Positions 16,847 to 25,545 of a DNA stretch of 64,000 nt are shown here, in pieces. The translations under genes and the position numbers were made by a program. The stretch is from Lachnospiraceae bacterium (GTDB lineage Bacteria > Bacillota > Clostridia > Lachnospirales > Lachnospiraceae). How positions within the stretch are numbered: the stretch's first letter is position 1; every line of letters begins with the position of its first letter. The notes beneath the pieces are model-generated. The model searched no databases. It was not told the origin of the DNA and saw nothing but the letters and a program-made list of their open reading frames with translations. The stretch is from NCBI GenBank assembly GCA_017427415.1, contig JAFRSU010000076.1:143867-207866 (forward strand), read 5' to 3'.

Positions 16847-17827
16847 ATGGGTGATGTTTTATCCCAAAGCGAGATTGATAATCTGCTTGCGGCATTGTCA
16901 AGCGGTGAGATCGATGCGAGTGAGATTCCGGACTCCGGTGAAAAGCAAATAAAGAATTATGACTTTAACCGTCCTGCCAAGCTGTCCAAAGAGCATTTGA
17001 GGACCTTAGAGATAATCTTTGAGCATTACGGAAGGCTCCTTTCAACATCGCTTCCGGCATATCTGCGCAAAAATGTCCAGATAGAAGTGATAAGCGCAGA
17101 GGCTACCATTTATCAGGAGTTCACAAATTCACTTACCAATCCTGTGCTGCTCGGTATTGTGGATTTTGCACCGCTCTCGGGCAATATCATTATAGAAATG
17201 GCCGAAAAGCTGGGTTACACCATTGTGGACAGGATGCTCGGAGGTCTGGGGGCTCCGCTTGAGAAAGCCAGGGAGTTTTCGGAGATAGAGCTCGCCATAA
17301 TCGAAAAGATATTTACGGTCTGTGTGAACCTGCTTACGGAACCCTGGGCGAATGTGGTAAAGCTTGAAGCAAGACTTCAGAGGATAGAAACAAACTCACA
17401 GTTTGCACAAATCATCTCACCGAGCGAGACATCGGCGATAGTTACCATGAACATGAGGATAGGCAATGTCGAGGGTATGATAAATGTCTGTCTTCCATAT
17501 GATGTGATCGAACCGGTCATCGATAAACTGAATACAAAATATTGGTATTCAACTATAAAGGATATGGATAAAACCGCCAGCAGAGCCTTGGTCGAGGTTG
17601 CTATCGCAAAGGCAAGGATACCTGTTAAGGCTGAGCTTGGAAGAAGCACGATTTCCGTACAGGATTTTATCAATATCCAGAAGGGCGATATCATAAAGCT
17701 TAATACGAGAGTAAATGATGAGCTGTGTGTATATGTGGGAAATATCAGAAAGTTTTTCGCACTGCCCGGTACTGCGGAAGAATCCTATGCAGTAAAAATA
17801 TCAAGGGTCATTAACGAGGAGGAATAA
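16847..17827 (+). CDS. fliM: Flagellar motor switch protein FliM
   Basis: FliM is the C-ring subunit that binds phosphorylated CheY. The N-terminal peptide VLSQSEIDNLLAAL is the CheY-binding site. The middle domain with PLSGNIIIEMAEKLGYTIVDRMLGG (about 105-129) is the CheC-like fold that contacts FliG, and the C-terminal SpoA domain includes VPVKAELGRSTISVQDF-type residues. Length (326) is typical. AAGGAGG precedes the start. Confidence 0.96.
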   Translation: MGDVLSQSEIDNLLAALSSGEIDASEIPDSGEKQIKNYDFNRPAKLSKEHLRTLEIIFEHYGRLLSTSLPAYLRKNVQIEVISAEATIYQEFTNSLTNPVLLGIVDFAPLSGNIIIEMAEKLGYTIVDRMLGGLGAPLEKAREFSEIELAIIEKIFTVCVNLLTEPWANVVKLEARLQRIETNSQFAQIISPSETSAIVTMNMRIGNVEGMINVCLPYDVIEPVIDKLNTKYWYSTIKDMDKTASRALVEVAIAKARIPVKAELGRSTISVQDFINIQKGDIIKLNTRVNDELCVYVGNIRKFFALPGTAEESYAVKISRVINEEE

Positions 17828-17833
17828 GAGCTA

Positions 17834-19018
17834 ATGGATGGCATGCTTTCACAGGAAGAGATAAATGCGCTGCTAAACGGTGCAAATATGCCTTCGGCGG
17901 ATCCGACACCTGCTGCGGATGCGTATGTACCGTCCGAGACACTTTCGGATTCGGAAAAAGACGCTATAGGTGAAGTATCCAATATCAGTATGGGTACGGC
18001 GGCAACTACTCTTTCCGCACTTATTAACCGTAAAGTGAACATAACTACTCCTGACGTTTCATATTCTACATGGGACAATCTTATGTCAGAGGTTAATATT
18101 CCCTGCGTATGTATACAGATATACTACACAGCGGGACTTGAGGGCAACAATATACTTATCCTTAAAGAGAATGACGTAAAGATCATCACCGACCTTATGA
18201 TGGGCGGAGACGGGACAGGAAATACCGGAGATCTCACAGAACTCCAGTTAAGTGCCATCGGAGAGGCGATGAACCAGATGATGGGTTCTGCATCAACTTC
18301 GATGTCATCGATGTTAAACAAAAAGATCGACATCAGTCCTCCCACGGCCAGTCTGGTAAAGCTTACAGAGGTGATAAAACCTACGGATATAGCCGATTTC
18401 CTTACAGGTGATTTTGTAAAGGTTACCTTTAAGATGGAGGTCGACAATCTTATAAACAGCGAGATCATGCAGATGTATTCATTTGATTTCGCAAGAAGTA
18501 TTTATGATAAGCTTATAGATATGACTTCGGAACAGAAAGCTCCGGCTCCGAAGCTTGCACAGGCACCCGAACAGAGACAGGAACCTATCCAGTCAGAGCC
18601 TGTCCGGGATACAAAAAGACAGGAGGAACAAGGAATGTTTGCTCAGCAACCGTACGCATATCCTAACGGAATGTATGCGCCGCAGACTCCGTCTGCACCA
18701 TATCAGGCTGCACCGGTTCAAAATGTCAACATAGCACCGGTTCAGTTCCAGCCTTTTACCGAAATGAACAACCCGCTGCTTAAGACGGAAAACATAGACC
18801 TTCTTTTAGATGTTCCGCTTGAGGTTACCGCGGAGCTCGGAAGGACCAGCAAGTCCATAAAGGAAGTGCTTGATTTTGCTCCGGGTACCATTATAGAGCT
18901 TAACCGTCTTGCAGGTGAGCCGGTGGATGTACTGGTTAACGGAAAGTATGTAGCGAAGGGCGAGGTAGTCGTTATAGAGGAGACCTTTGGCATAAAGGTT
19001 ACAGAGGTTATAAAGTAA
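17834..19018 (+). CDS. fliY: Flagellar switch phosphatase FliY
   Basis: This 394-residue protein is the Gram-positive FliY type rather than short FliN. It has an N-terminal MLSQEEINALL peptide like that of FliM, a CheC-family phosphatase domain with both active-site ExxN motifs (GEVSN near 53 and GEAMN near 147), a Pro/Gln-rich linker (about 230-310), and a C-terminal SpoA/FliN domain (LDVPLEVTAELGRTSKSIKEVL). FliY both builds the C ring and removes phosphate from CheY. In Bacillus cheY follows fliY; here fliO follows with no gap, so cheY is missing from the usual place. Confidence 0.94.
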   Translation: MDGMLSQEEINALLNGANMPSADPTPAADAYVPSETLSDSEKDAIGEVSNISMGTAATTLSALINRKVNITTPDVSYSTWDNLMSEVNIPCVCIQIYYTAGLEGNNILILKENDVKIITDLMMGGDGTGNTGDLTELQLSAIGEAMNQMMGSASTSMSSMLNKKIDISPPTASLVKLTEVIKPTDIADFLTGDFVKVTFKMEVDNLINSEIMQMYSFDFARSIYDKLIDMTSEQKAPAPKLAQAPEQRQEPIQSEPVRDTKRQEEQGMFAQQPYAYPNGMYAPQTPSAPYQAAPVQNVNIAPVQFQPFTEMNNPLLKTENIDLLLDVPLEVTAELGRTSKSIKEVLDFAPGTIIELNRLAGEPVDVLVNGKYVAKGEVVVIEETFGIKVTEVIK

Positions 19019-19561
19019 ATGCCGTATTTTTTATATGTGATCGCCGAGATTACGGGGAAGGTCGCTTCGGAGGCATCAAAGACAGCTCCCTTAGACGGCG
19101 GCGGAATAAAAAGCATCCTTAAGCTTATAGGTCTGATAATACTGTGCATCCTGATAATCGCCGCGAGTTATTTTACCACGAAGTTTGTCGGTAAAAGGCA
19201 GATACAGGGCGGTTCAAAATCTAATTTTAAGAGTGTTGATGTATTCAGGATCACACCGAATAAATATCTTCAGATCGTGGAAGTCGGAAACAGATACTTC
19301 TGCATAGCAGTTACAAAGGAAAGCGTCACTCTTATCTCCGAACTGAGCGAGGATGACTTAAAGGTACATCCTGCTGAGATAAAGCCAAAGAGCTTTAAAG
19401 AGCAGATGAATGAGCTGATGCACAGAAAGAGCAGTGCGGATCCCGAAAAAAGCGAACTTGGGAGTATAGCAAGACTCCCCCTGGAACCAAAGGATGAAGA
19501 AGCATCCGGGACAGAATACGAAGATGCTTTAATGCCGGAAGAAAGAAAAGACAGTAAATGA
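19019..19561 (+). CDS. fliO: Flagellar biosynthetic protein FliO
   Basis: FliO helps assemble the FliP ring of the export gate. The 180-residue protein has one membrane helix (about 34-56) followed by a cytoplasmic domain with ITPNKYLQIVEVGNRYFCIAVTKESVTLISEL, the FliO signature. Its ATG follows the fliY TAA immediately. The tail is acidic and variable. The next gene, fliP, begins after a 66-base AT-rich gap in which nothing was recognised. Confidence 0.88.
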   Translation: MPYFLYVIAEITGKVASEASKTAPLDGGGIKSILKLIGLIILCILIIAASYFTTKFVGKRQIQGGSKSNFKSVDVFRITPNKYLQIVEVGNRYFCIAVTKESVTLISELSEDDLKVHPAEIKPKSFKEQMNELMHRKSSADPEKSELGSIARLPLEPKDEEASGTEYEDALMPEERKDSK

Positions 19562-19627
19562 TACCGTAAGTATCATTAAGCCATATAAAAAAGATCGAAT
19601 AAATTAATAAAGATAAAGGTTGATAGC

Positions 19628-20494
19628 ATGATTGAAACAGTTGGCAGGAGAAAACTTTTAAAAACACTGGTGTTTGGAGTTCTCTTGGTGATGATGTGCG
19701 TATTAACCTCTATTTGTCGTGCAGAAATTAAGGTCGGCGCATCTGAACTAACGGATGAGCCGGCCGTTACGCGTTCAAATGAGGATACGGATACGAGGAA
19801 TGATTATCTCGAAGGAGACTTAGGAGGGCTCACTTTCCGTTTTGACGGAGACAATACGAGCTCTCTTTCGGCGACTCTTCAGATACTTCTGATACTTACG
19901 ATCATATCGCTTGCACCGTCCATCCTCATAATGCTCACGTCATTTACGAGGATAGTGATCGTACTGCATTTTGTAAGGACTGCCGTGGGCACGCAGACGA
20001 CACCTCCCAACCAGGTACTTATCGGACTTGCCCTTTTCCTTACGTTTTTCATAATGTCGCCGACACTTACCAAGATATATGATGCGGCGATCACACCTCT
20101 CAACAATGGTGAGATATCGACAGAAGAAGCCATTGAGAAAGGCATGGAGCCTATCAGAGAATTCATGTTTGAACAGATGGACGGCGGTGAAAAAGACTTA
20201 AGGCTGTTCCTCGACATAGCGGGGATAGAAGAGGTAAACTCAAGAGCCGATGTTCCGAATTCGGTGCTTATACCCGCATTTATCTTAAATGAACTGCGTA
20301 TAGCGTTCATCATAGGATTTTTGATATATATCCCGTTCCTGATCATAGATATGGTCGTGGCGTCAACGCTTATGTCAATGGGTATGATGATGCTCCCGCC
20401 TACCACCATATCAATGCCGTTTAAGATCCTGCTTTTCGTTGTGGCTGACGGATGGGACCTTATCATAGGACAGGTAGTAAAGACGTTTTACTGA
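19628..20494 (+). CDS. fliP: Flagellar export gate protein FliP
   Basis: FliP is the main core subunit of the type III export gate. A cleavable signal peptide is evident (basic start, hydrophobic LVFGVLLVMMCVLTSICRA, about 12-30). The mature region has LTSFTRIVIVLHFVRTAVGTQTTPPNQVL (written here as two parts: LTSFTRIVIVLHF and TQTTPPNQVL), and the C-terminal MGMMMLPPTTISMPFK, all diagnostic. The 288-residue length is usual. Confidence 0.97.
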   Translation: MIETVGRRKLLKTLVFGVLLVMMCVLTSICRAEIKVGASELTDEPAVTRSNEDTDTRNDYLEGDLGGLTFRFDGDNTSSLSATLQILLILTIISLAPSILIMLTSFTRIVIVLHFVRTAVGTQTTPPNQVLIGLALFLTFFIMSPTLTKIYDAAITPLNNGEISTEEAIEKGMEPIREFMFEQMDGGEKDLRLFLDIAGIEEVNSRADVPNSVLIPAFILNELRIAFIIGFLIYIPFLIIDMVVASTLMSMGMMMLPPTTISMPFKILLFVVADGWDLIIGQVVKTFY

Positions 20495-20510
20495 AAGGAA
20501 GTGCTTATAA

Positions 20511-20780
20511 TTGAGTGAGGAAATGGTAGTAACCCTGCTTAGGGAAACGCTTTATCTTATCATTAAGGTTTCGGCTCCGATGCTGCTCGTATCACTGGTG
20601 GTCGGTCTTGTCATAAGTATACTCCAGACCGTTACATCCATACAGGAGCAGACTTTAAGCTTTGTGCCGAAACTCATCAGCATATTCCTTGTGATAATGA
20701 TAGCGGGCAACTGGATACTGACAAGCATTGTAGAGTATATGGAGTATTTGTTTGAGAATTTTAATACGTTTATAAGATGA
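20511..20780 (+). CDS. fliQ: Flagellar export gate protein FliQ
   Basis: FliQ is an 89-residue gate subunit with two hydrophobic helical segments. The conserved VGLVISILQTVTSIQEQTL (about 28-46) followed by FVPKL is diagnostic. The start is TTG at 20511, with AAGGAAG upstream. It overlaps fliR by four bases (ATGA). Confidence 0.95.
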   Translation: MSEEMVVTLLRETLYLIIKVSAPMLLVSLVVGLVISILQTVTSIQEQTLSFVPKLISIFLVIMIAGNWILTSIVEYMEYLFENFNTFIR

Positions 20781-21559
20781 ATGAGATTACATTTTCCTTA
20801 CAACAGCTGGAATTTTTCCTGATAATACTGGTAAGACTTTCGGGATTTGTGTTTACAGCTCCGTTTTTCAGCCTGAAAAACTCTCCGCGAAGCATAAAGA
20901 TAGGATTTACCCTGATGCTGTCTGTGGTGATATTCTCGGTATTGCCTTATGAACCGCTTGCGTATGCCGGAGTGGTCGGATATACGGGGATGGTGGTGGA
21001 AAACCTGCTGTGCGGCCTGATCCTGGGATTTTTGGCCAATGTATGTTATCAGATAATAGGACTTGCGGGACATCTGATAGACATGGAGATCGGTTTTTCC
21101 ATGGTAAACGAATTCGATCCCGTAACAAGTGCACAGGTAACCGTATCAGGTACATTTTATGAGTATGCGATAATGCTGATACTTATGGTAACCTATATGC
21201 ATCATTATCTGATAGATGCGATAGTAGACAGCTTTAAGCTGGTACCCGTCGGAGGAGTTACGTTCAATCCGCTGATCTATTCGGTGGGCATAACATATAT
21301 AGTCGACTTTTTTGTGATAGCATTCAGGATCGTGCTTCCGGTATTCGGAGCACTGTTGATAGTAAATGCGATACTTGCCATTATGGCAAAGGTAGCACCG
21401 CAGATGAATATGTTCGTCATCGGTATGCAGCTTAAGGTATTTGTCGGAATGGCCGTAATGCTGATAGTGATCGAACTTATCCCGGGTGTTGCGGATATGA
21501 TATTTGATGAAATGTTTGAACTGATGAGGATGGCTACAGACTACTTTGGGGGAGCTTGA
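20777..21559 (+). CDS. fliR: Flagellar export gate protein FliR
   Basis: FliR is the single-copy gate subunit that completes the FliP/FliQ/FliR channel. The 260-residue protein is highly hydrophobic, with SGFVFTAPFFSLKNSPRSIKIG near the start (residues 22-43) and GLILGFLANVCYQIIGLAG in the middle. Its start overlaps the end of fliQ and its end overlaps flhB (TTGA), so translation of fliQ-fliR-flhB is coupled. Confidence 0.95.
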   Translation: MNEITFSLQQLEFFLIILVRLSGFVFTAPFFSLKNSPRSIKIGFTLMLSVVIFSVLPYEPLAYAGVVGYTGMVVENLLCGLILGFLANVCYQIIGLAGHLIDMEIGFSMVNEFDPVTSAQVTVSGTFYEYAIMLILMVTYMHHYLIDAIVDSFKLVPVGGVTFNPLIYSVGITYIVDFFVIAFRIVLPVFGALLIVNAILAIMAKVAPQMNMFVIGMQLKVFVGMAVMLIVIELIPGVADMIFDEMFELMRMATDYFGGA

Positions 21560-22713
21560 GAATAATGCAAGGGTTCAGATCTTTCGAAAGAAAAGATGTA
21601 CAACTTAATCCCGGACTTTTACGGTTTAATCTTCAGTTCTTCGCTGACGAAGGAGGAGATAAGACCGAGGAAGCTACACCCAAAAAACTTGATGACGCAC
21701 GAAAAGAAGGCCAGGTGGCAAAGAGCCAGGAGCTTGCCACCGCAGTAACGCTGATCGCTCTCTTCGGCGGACTGAAGGTATTTGTGGGTGTGATCGCCGC
21801 CAATTTCACGGCATCCTTCGGTGAATACTACAATTCGATAGAAACCTACTCCAAAGGCGGTCCGTTCACCTCGAATTATGCATCCGCATTTGTGAACGGA
21901 GCCATGTGGTCGATACTTTTCAGTTGTCTGCCCATGTTTGCGGTGGCTGTAGTATTTGCAATAGTGATCAATGTGGTCCAGGTAAAATGGAAGCCCACAT
22001 TAAAGCCGTTAATGCCCAAGTTTTCTAAACTTAACCCGATAAACGGCTTCAAGCGTATCATATCACTTGATAAGCTGGTCGAACTGTTAAAAGCCGTAAT
22101 CAAAATAGGCCTGATCGCATACCTTGCCTACTCGGAACTGACCGAATCGGCAGGACTGGTGAATTCTCTTTATGATACGGACCTGTTCGGTGCAGTAAAG
22201 ATGATAGGCGGCATAGTCATAGATTTCGGATTCAGGGTGGCCATCATATACCTCGTGATAGGACTTGCAGATTATATCTACCAGAAGTTCAAGTTCAACA
22301 AGGATATGCGTATGACCAAGCAGGAGATAAAGGACGAGTTTAAGCAGACTGAAGGAGATCCCAAGATCAAAGGTCAGATCAGGCAGAGAATGCGTGAGGC
22401 ATCCCAGCGAAGGATGATGCAGCAGCTGCCTGAAGCCGATGTGGTCATCACCAACCCTACACATCTTGCATGTGCCATCAAATACGATAAATCCCAGGCC
22501 GAGGCTCCCATCCTGCTTGCAAAGGGTGCGGATTTCCTGGCCCAGAAGATAAAGGAAGAGGCAAAGAAGAACGACATCCCCATAGTGGAGAACAAGCCTC
22601 TTGCAAGAATGCTTTACCATAACGTGGAGCTTAACGAGGAAATACCCGAAGAGCTCTACCAGATGACGGCAGAAGTGCTGGCTTATGTCTACTCTTTAAA
22701 AGAGGGGGCGTGA
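21556..22713 (+). CDS. flhB: Flagellar export specificity switch FlhB
   Basis: FlhB gates export and switches from hook to filament substrates after self-cleavage. The autocleavage site NPTH is present at about residues 300-303 (within VVITNPTHLACAI). Four membrane segments precede it, and the charged N-terminal segment KTEEATPKKLDDARKEGQVAKS is typical. The start is TTG at 21556 or the ATG at 21565; TTG overlaps the fliR stop, favouring coupling. In most relatives flhA follows at once; here a 783-base non-coding interval intervenes. Confidence 0.95.
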   Translation: MRIMQGFRSFERKDVQLNPGLLRFNLQFFADEGGDKTEEATPKKLDDARKEGQVAKSQELATAVTLIALFGGLKVFVGVIAANFTASFGEYYNSIETYSKGGPFTSNYASAFVNGAMWSILFSCLPMFAVAVVFAIVINVVQVKWKPTLKPLMPKFSKLNPINGFKRIISLDKLVELLKAVIKIGLIAYLAYSELTESAGLVNSLYDTDLFGAVKMIGGIVIDFGFRVAIIYLVIGLADYIYQKFKFNKDMRMTKQEIKDEFKQTEGDPKIKGQIRQRMREASQRRMMQQLPEADVVITNPTHLACAIKYDKSQAEAPILLAKGADFLAQKIKEEAKKNDIPIVENKPLARMLYHNVELNEEIPEELYQMTAEVLAYVYSLKEGA

Positions 22714-22726
22714 GCTCTCGACTTAC

Positions 22727-22973
22727 CGGGTATCCACAACAGCATTTTCGATATAATACCCGTCATCATTCGCAGGATATGCATATGATTCCATGCGCAT
22801 CTTTGCTTCGGACACTCGCAATCGTGTGTCCGCCTGATGCCGGACCCACTTGTGCTTCGTTCAAAAATCGATTTGGATAATCGATTTTTGCCTCGCGACG
22901 AAGCACCTATAATCATTGCATATCGACTGCTCATTTTATGGTATTATATCGAAAACGCTGTTGTGGCTACCCG
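22727..22973 (+). repeat. Structured repeat family 2, copy 1 (after flhB)
   Basis: A 34-bp outer inverted repeat, 22727-22760 with 22940-22973, has two mismatches. Inside are nested stems: GCAG-GATATGCATATGATT (22772-22790) with AATCATTGCATATC...CTGC (22911-22930); GTCCG/CGGAC around CCTGATGC (about 22824-22846); and ACGAAGCA-type arms around the hairpin CAAAAATCGATT/AATCGATTTTTG (about 22862-22890). The orientation is called + to match the copy at the window end. Copy 2 and copy 3 share the order of motifs but have different outer stems. Confidence 0.82.
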
Positions 22974-23109
22974 ATATAAAACCGCCACAAATATAAAAGA
23001 TTTCGAAGTGATTTATGGATTTCCTGGATTTTTACTAAGGATTATAAAAATTTTGAGGAGCTACATAAGCCGGCACTTCGACATATAATAATAACAGAAT
23101 CAGGACGCA
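22974..23109. other. AT-rich gap between the two family-2 copies
   Basis: About 136 bases with short overlapping open frames on the + strand, none with both a credible start and a ribosome binding site. No promoter, terminator or recognisable gene remnant was identified here. Confidence 0.5.
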
Positions 23110-23439
23110 GGGCATCAACGGGAGCCACACGGGATAAAACCATAAAGCGTGCAGAGGATATGCACCGGTTTCAAATCTGCGGAGCCCGGCACAAATCATT
23201 TTACCAAAATGATTTGTGAGCGCAGCCTAAGTGCGTCCGGTATCAAGCGGACGCACGGTTGCAAGAGGGAGGGACCATCATGCCAAAGGCATGATTTATA
23301 ATGTCCCGACCGATATGCCCCTGACTAAAAGGAAGGGGCACTACCACTCGTACGGGCGTAACAGAGAATGAAAACGGTATGCATATCCCTGCAGGTAGCG
23401 AAGACGGGTTTTATCCCCGTGCGGCTCTCGGGGATGCCC
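23110..23439 (-). repeat. Structured repeat family 2, copy 2 (before flhA)
   Basis: The outer stem pairs 23110-23141 with 23407-23439 (about 32 bp, few mismatches). A second nested stem pairs 23150-23173 with 23369-23393. Inside are at least four hairpins: ACAAATCATTTT/AAAATGATTTGT (about 23191-23217), GTGCGTCCG/CGGACGCAC (about 23231-23256), ATCATGCC-AAA-GGCATGAT within GGGAC/GTCCC (about 23272-23305), and TGCCCC/GGGGCA (about 23316-23340). Read on the - strand it aligns with copy 1 and the window-end copy: CCGTCTTCG, GCAGGGATATGC, TTGCAACCGTG and GTCCGC recur in the same order. The two copies face each other. Confidence 0.82.
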
Positions 23440-23496
23440 GGAAATGAATGTGTTGTGTTCACCTGGGGTTAAAGAAAATTGGAAGGGAGGAGAACT

Positions 23497-25545
23497 ATGA
23501 AGCTGAATTTTAAGGCATTGTCGAACTACATGGTCGGCATATATGTCATGGCCGTAATAGTTTTTTTCATAGTACCGATCCCTTCGATATTGCTTGACGT
23601 ACTGGTAGCGTTCAATATGTCCATAGCGATGATAGTATTGTTCAATGCATTGTTTGCACCGGACGTACTGCAGATGTCAAGCTTCCCTACGATACTTCTG
23701 ATGACCACCATCTTCAGGATATCACTGAACGTATCATCGACAAGACTGATACTGGCCCAGGGAGATCCCGGAAAGGTCATCACCAAGTTCGGAGAATTCG
23801 TAGGCGGCGGTAATCTGATACTTGGTGCTATCGTATTCATAGTATTGATACTTATACAGTTTTTGGTAATAAATAAAGGTTCCGAGCGTGTATCCGAAGT
23901 AACTGCCAGGTTCACGCTGGATGCTATGCCCGGTAAACAGATGGCTATCGATGCCGATTTAAATACCGGTGCCATAACAGATGAAGAAGCAAGGAAGAGA
24001 AGAGAGAAGATACAGGAGGAATCCACTTTCTTCGGTTCCATGGACGGTGCTACGAAGTATGTAAAGGGTGATGCGGTAGCGGGCCTCATCATTACACTTA
24101 TCAACTTCGGCGGCGGTATCGCGATGGGTGTTACAAGCCAGGGACTTACAGCGGCTGAAGCACTGCAGAAATACGGAATGCTGACTATCGGTGACGGTCT
24201 GGTAAGCTCCATGCCTTCACTTATGATATCTTTGGCAACAGGTATGCTGGTAACCAAGGTATCAAAGGATTCCGATATCGGAGATATCCTTATATCGCAG
24301 CTTTTCTCAATACCCAGGGTATTGTATATGGTCGGTGTGGCCATGATAGTATTGGGTCTTACACCGCTTCCGTGGTTCATATTTTTACCGTTCGGTGCAA
24401 TGTTTATCGCGGCAGGCAGAAGCATAGAAAAGAAGGTAAAGACCAAGGAGGTCGAAAAGGAAGTCACGACCGAGGAAACGGCTGCGGAGGAGATACGGCG
24501 GCCGGAAAATGTTACGCAGCTTCTGCAGGTTGACCAGATCGAGCTTGAATTCGGTTACGGCATAATCCCTCTTGCGGATACTAACCAGGGCGGTGACCTG
24601 CTTGACCGAGTAGTACTTATAAGGCGTCAGATAGCTTTGGAACTCGGATGCGTGGTTCCTACGATACGACTGAGGGACAATATACAGCTTAATCCCAATC
24701 AGTATGTGATAAAGATAAAGGGTGTACCCGTATCGGACGGCGAGATATTGTTTGATCATTATATGGCCATGAATCCGGGATATGTAGAAGAAGAGATAAC
24801 AGGTATACCTACATTTGAACCTTCGTTCCATCTGCCTGCGCTGTGGATAACGGAGAGCCAGAGAGAAAGAGCGGAGTCATACGGATATACCGTTGTAGAC
24901 CCTCCTTCGATCATAGCGACACACCTGACAGAGGTTATAAGACACCATCTGGACGAGCTGCTTACACGTCAGGATGTACAGAACCTCATAAACAATATAA
25001 AGGATGCAAACGAGACCTTGGTGAACGAGCTTGTGCCTAAGCTGCTCAGCGTAGGTGAGATACAGAAGGTATTGCAGAATCTGCTGCGTGAGGGCATATC
25101 GATAAGAGATCTGGTATCGATATTTGAAACATTAGCGGATTATGCGGCTACTACACATGATACGGACGTGCTTACGGAATATGTAAGACAGAACCTTAAG
25201 CGTGCGATATCTGCCAAGTATTTCCCGAAGGGAGAGAAAAACTCGGTTGTTACACTTGATCCTGCGGTAGAACAGGAGATCATGGCCTCGGTCAAGACTA
25301 CGGAACAGACGACATACATCAATTATGATCCGGAAAAGACCAAGAAACTCATGGATTCGATCGAGGAACAGGTAAAGACTTTGGAGGATATGGGAAAAAA
25401 TCCCATCATTGTGACTTCACCAATTGTCAGAATGTACTTCAAACGTCTTACCAGGGATTATTTCCCTGACCTTATAGTAATATCATATTATGAAATTGAT
25501 TCGGATGTAGAACTTCAATCGGTTGGGATGGTGACAGTTAATTGA
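23497..25545 (+). CDS. flhA: Flagellar export gate protein FlhA
   Basis: FlhA is the nonameric gate protein that couples proton flow to export and docks chaperone-substrate complexes. The 682-residue protein has eight membrane segments in its first 300 residues and a large cytoplasmic domain. The conserved FHIPEP-type cytoplasmic motif region is represented by GGNLILGAIVFIVLILIQF and the following VTARFTLDAMPGKQMAIDADL (as VTARFTLDAMPGKQMA). An upstream in-frame TTG (23479) precedes the ribosome binding site GGGAGGAG, so the ATG at 23497 is preferred. It overlaps flhF. Confidence 0.96.
   Translation: MKLNFKALSNYMVGIYVMAVIVFFIVPIPSILLDVLVAFNMSIAMIVLFNALFAPDVLQMSSFPTILLMTTIFRISLNVSSTRLILAQGDPGKVITKFGEFVGGGNLILGAIVFIVLILIQFLVINKGSERVSEVTARFTLDAMPGKQMAIDADLNTGAITDEEARKRREKIQEESTFFGSMDGATKYVKGDAVAGLIITLINFGGGIAMGVTSQGLTAAEALQKYGMLTIGDGLVSSMPSLMISLATGMLVTKVSKDSDIGDILISQLFSIPRVLYMVGVAMIVLGLTPLPWFIFLPFGAMFIAAGRSIEKKVKTKEVEKEVTTEETAAEEIRRPENVTQLLQVDQIELEFGYGIIPLADTNQGGDLLDRVVLIRRQIALELGCVVPTIRLRDNIQLNPNQYVIKIKGVPVSDGEILFDHYMAMNPGYVEEEITGIPTFEPSFHLPALWITESQRERAESYGYTVVDPPSIIATHLTEVIRHHLDELLTRQDVQNLINNIKDANETLVNELVPKLLSVGEIQKVLQNLLREGISIRDLVSIFETLADYAATTHDTDVLTEYVRQNLKRAISAKYFPKGEKNSVVTLDPAVEQEIMASVKTTEQTTYINYDPEKTKKLMDSIEEQVKTLEDMGKNPIIVTSPIVRMYFKRLTRDYFPDLIVISYYEIDSDVELQSVGMVTVN

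Noticed and set aside
22837..23088. 83-codon frame between flhB and flhA
   Set aside because: It starts inside a family-2 hairpin, crosses its outer stem and has no ribosome binding site.
22714..23496. c-di-GMP riboswitch or group II intron in the flhB-flhA gap
   Set aside because: No GEMM core (the GGCAAACC and tetraloop-receptor segments are missing), no intron domain V pattern, and no reverse transcriptase frame.
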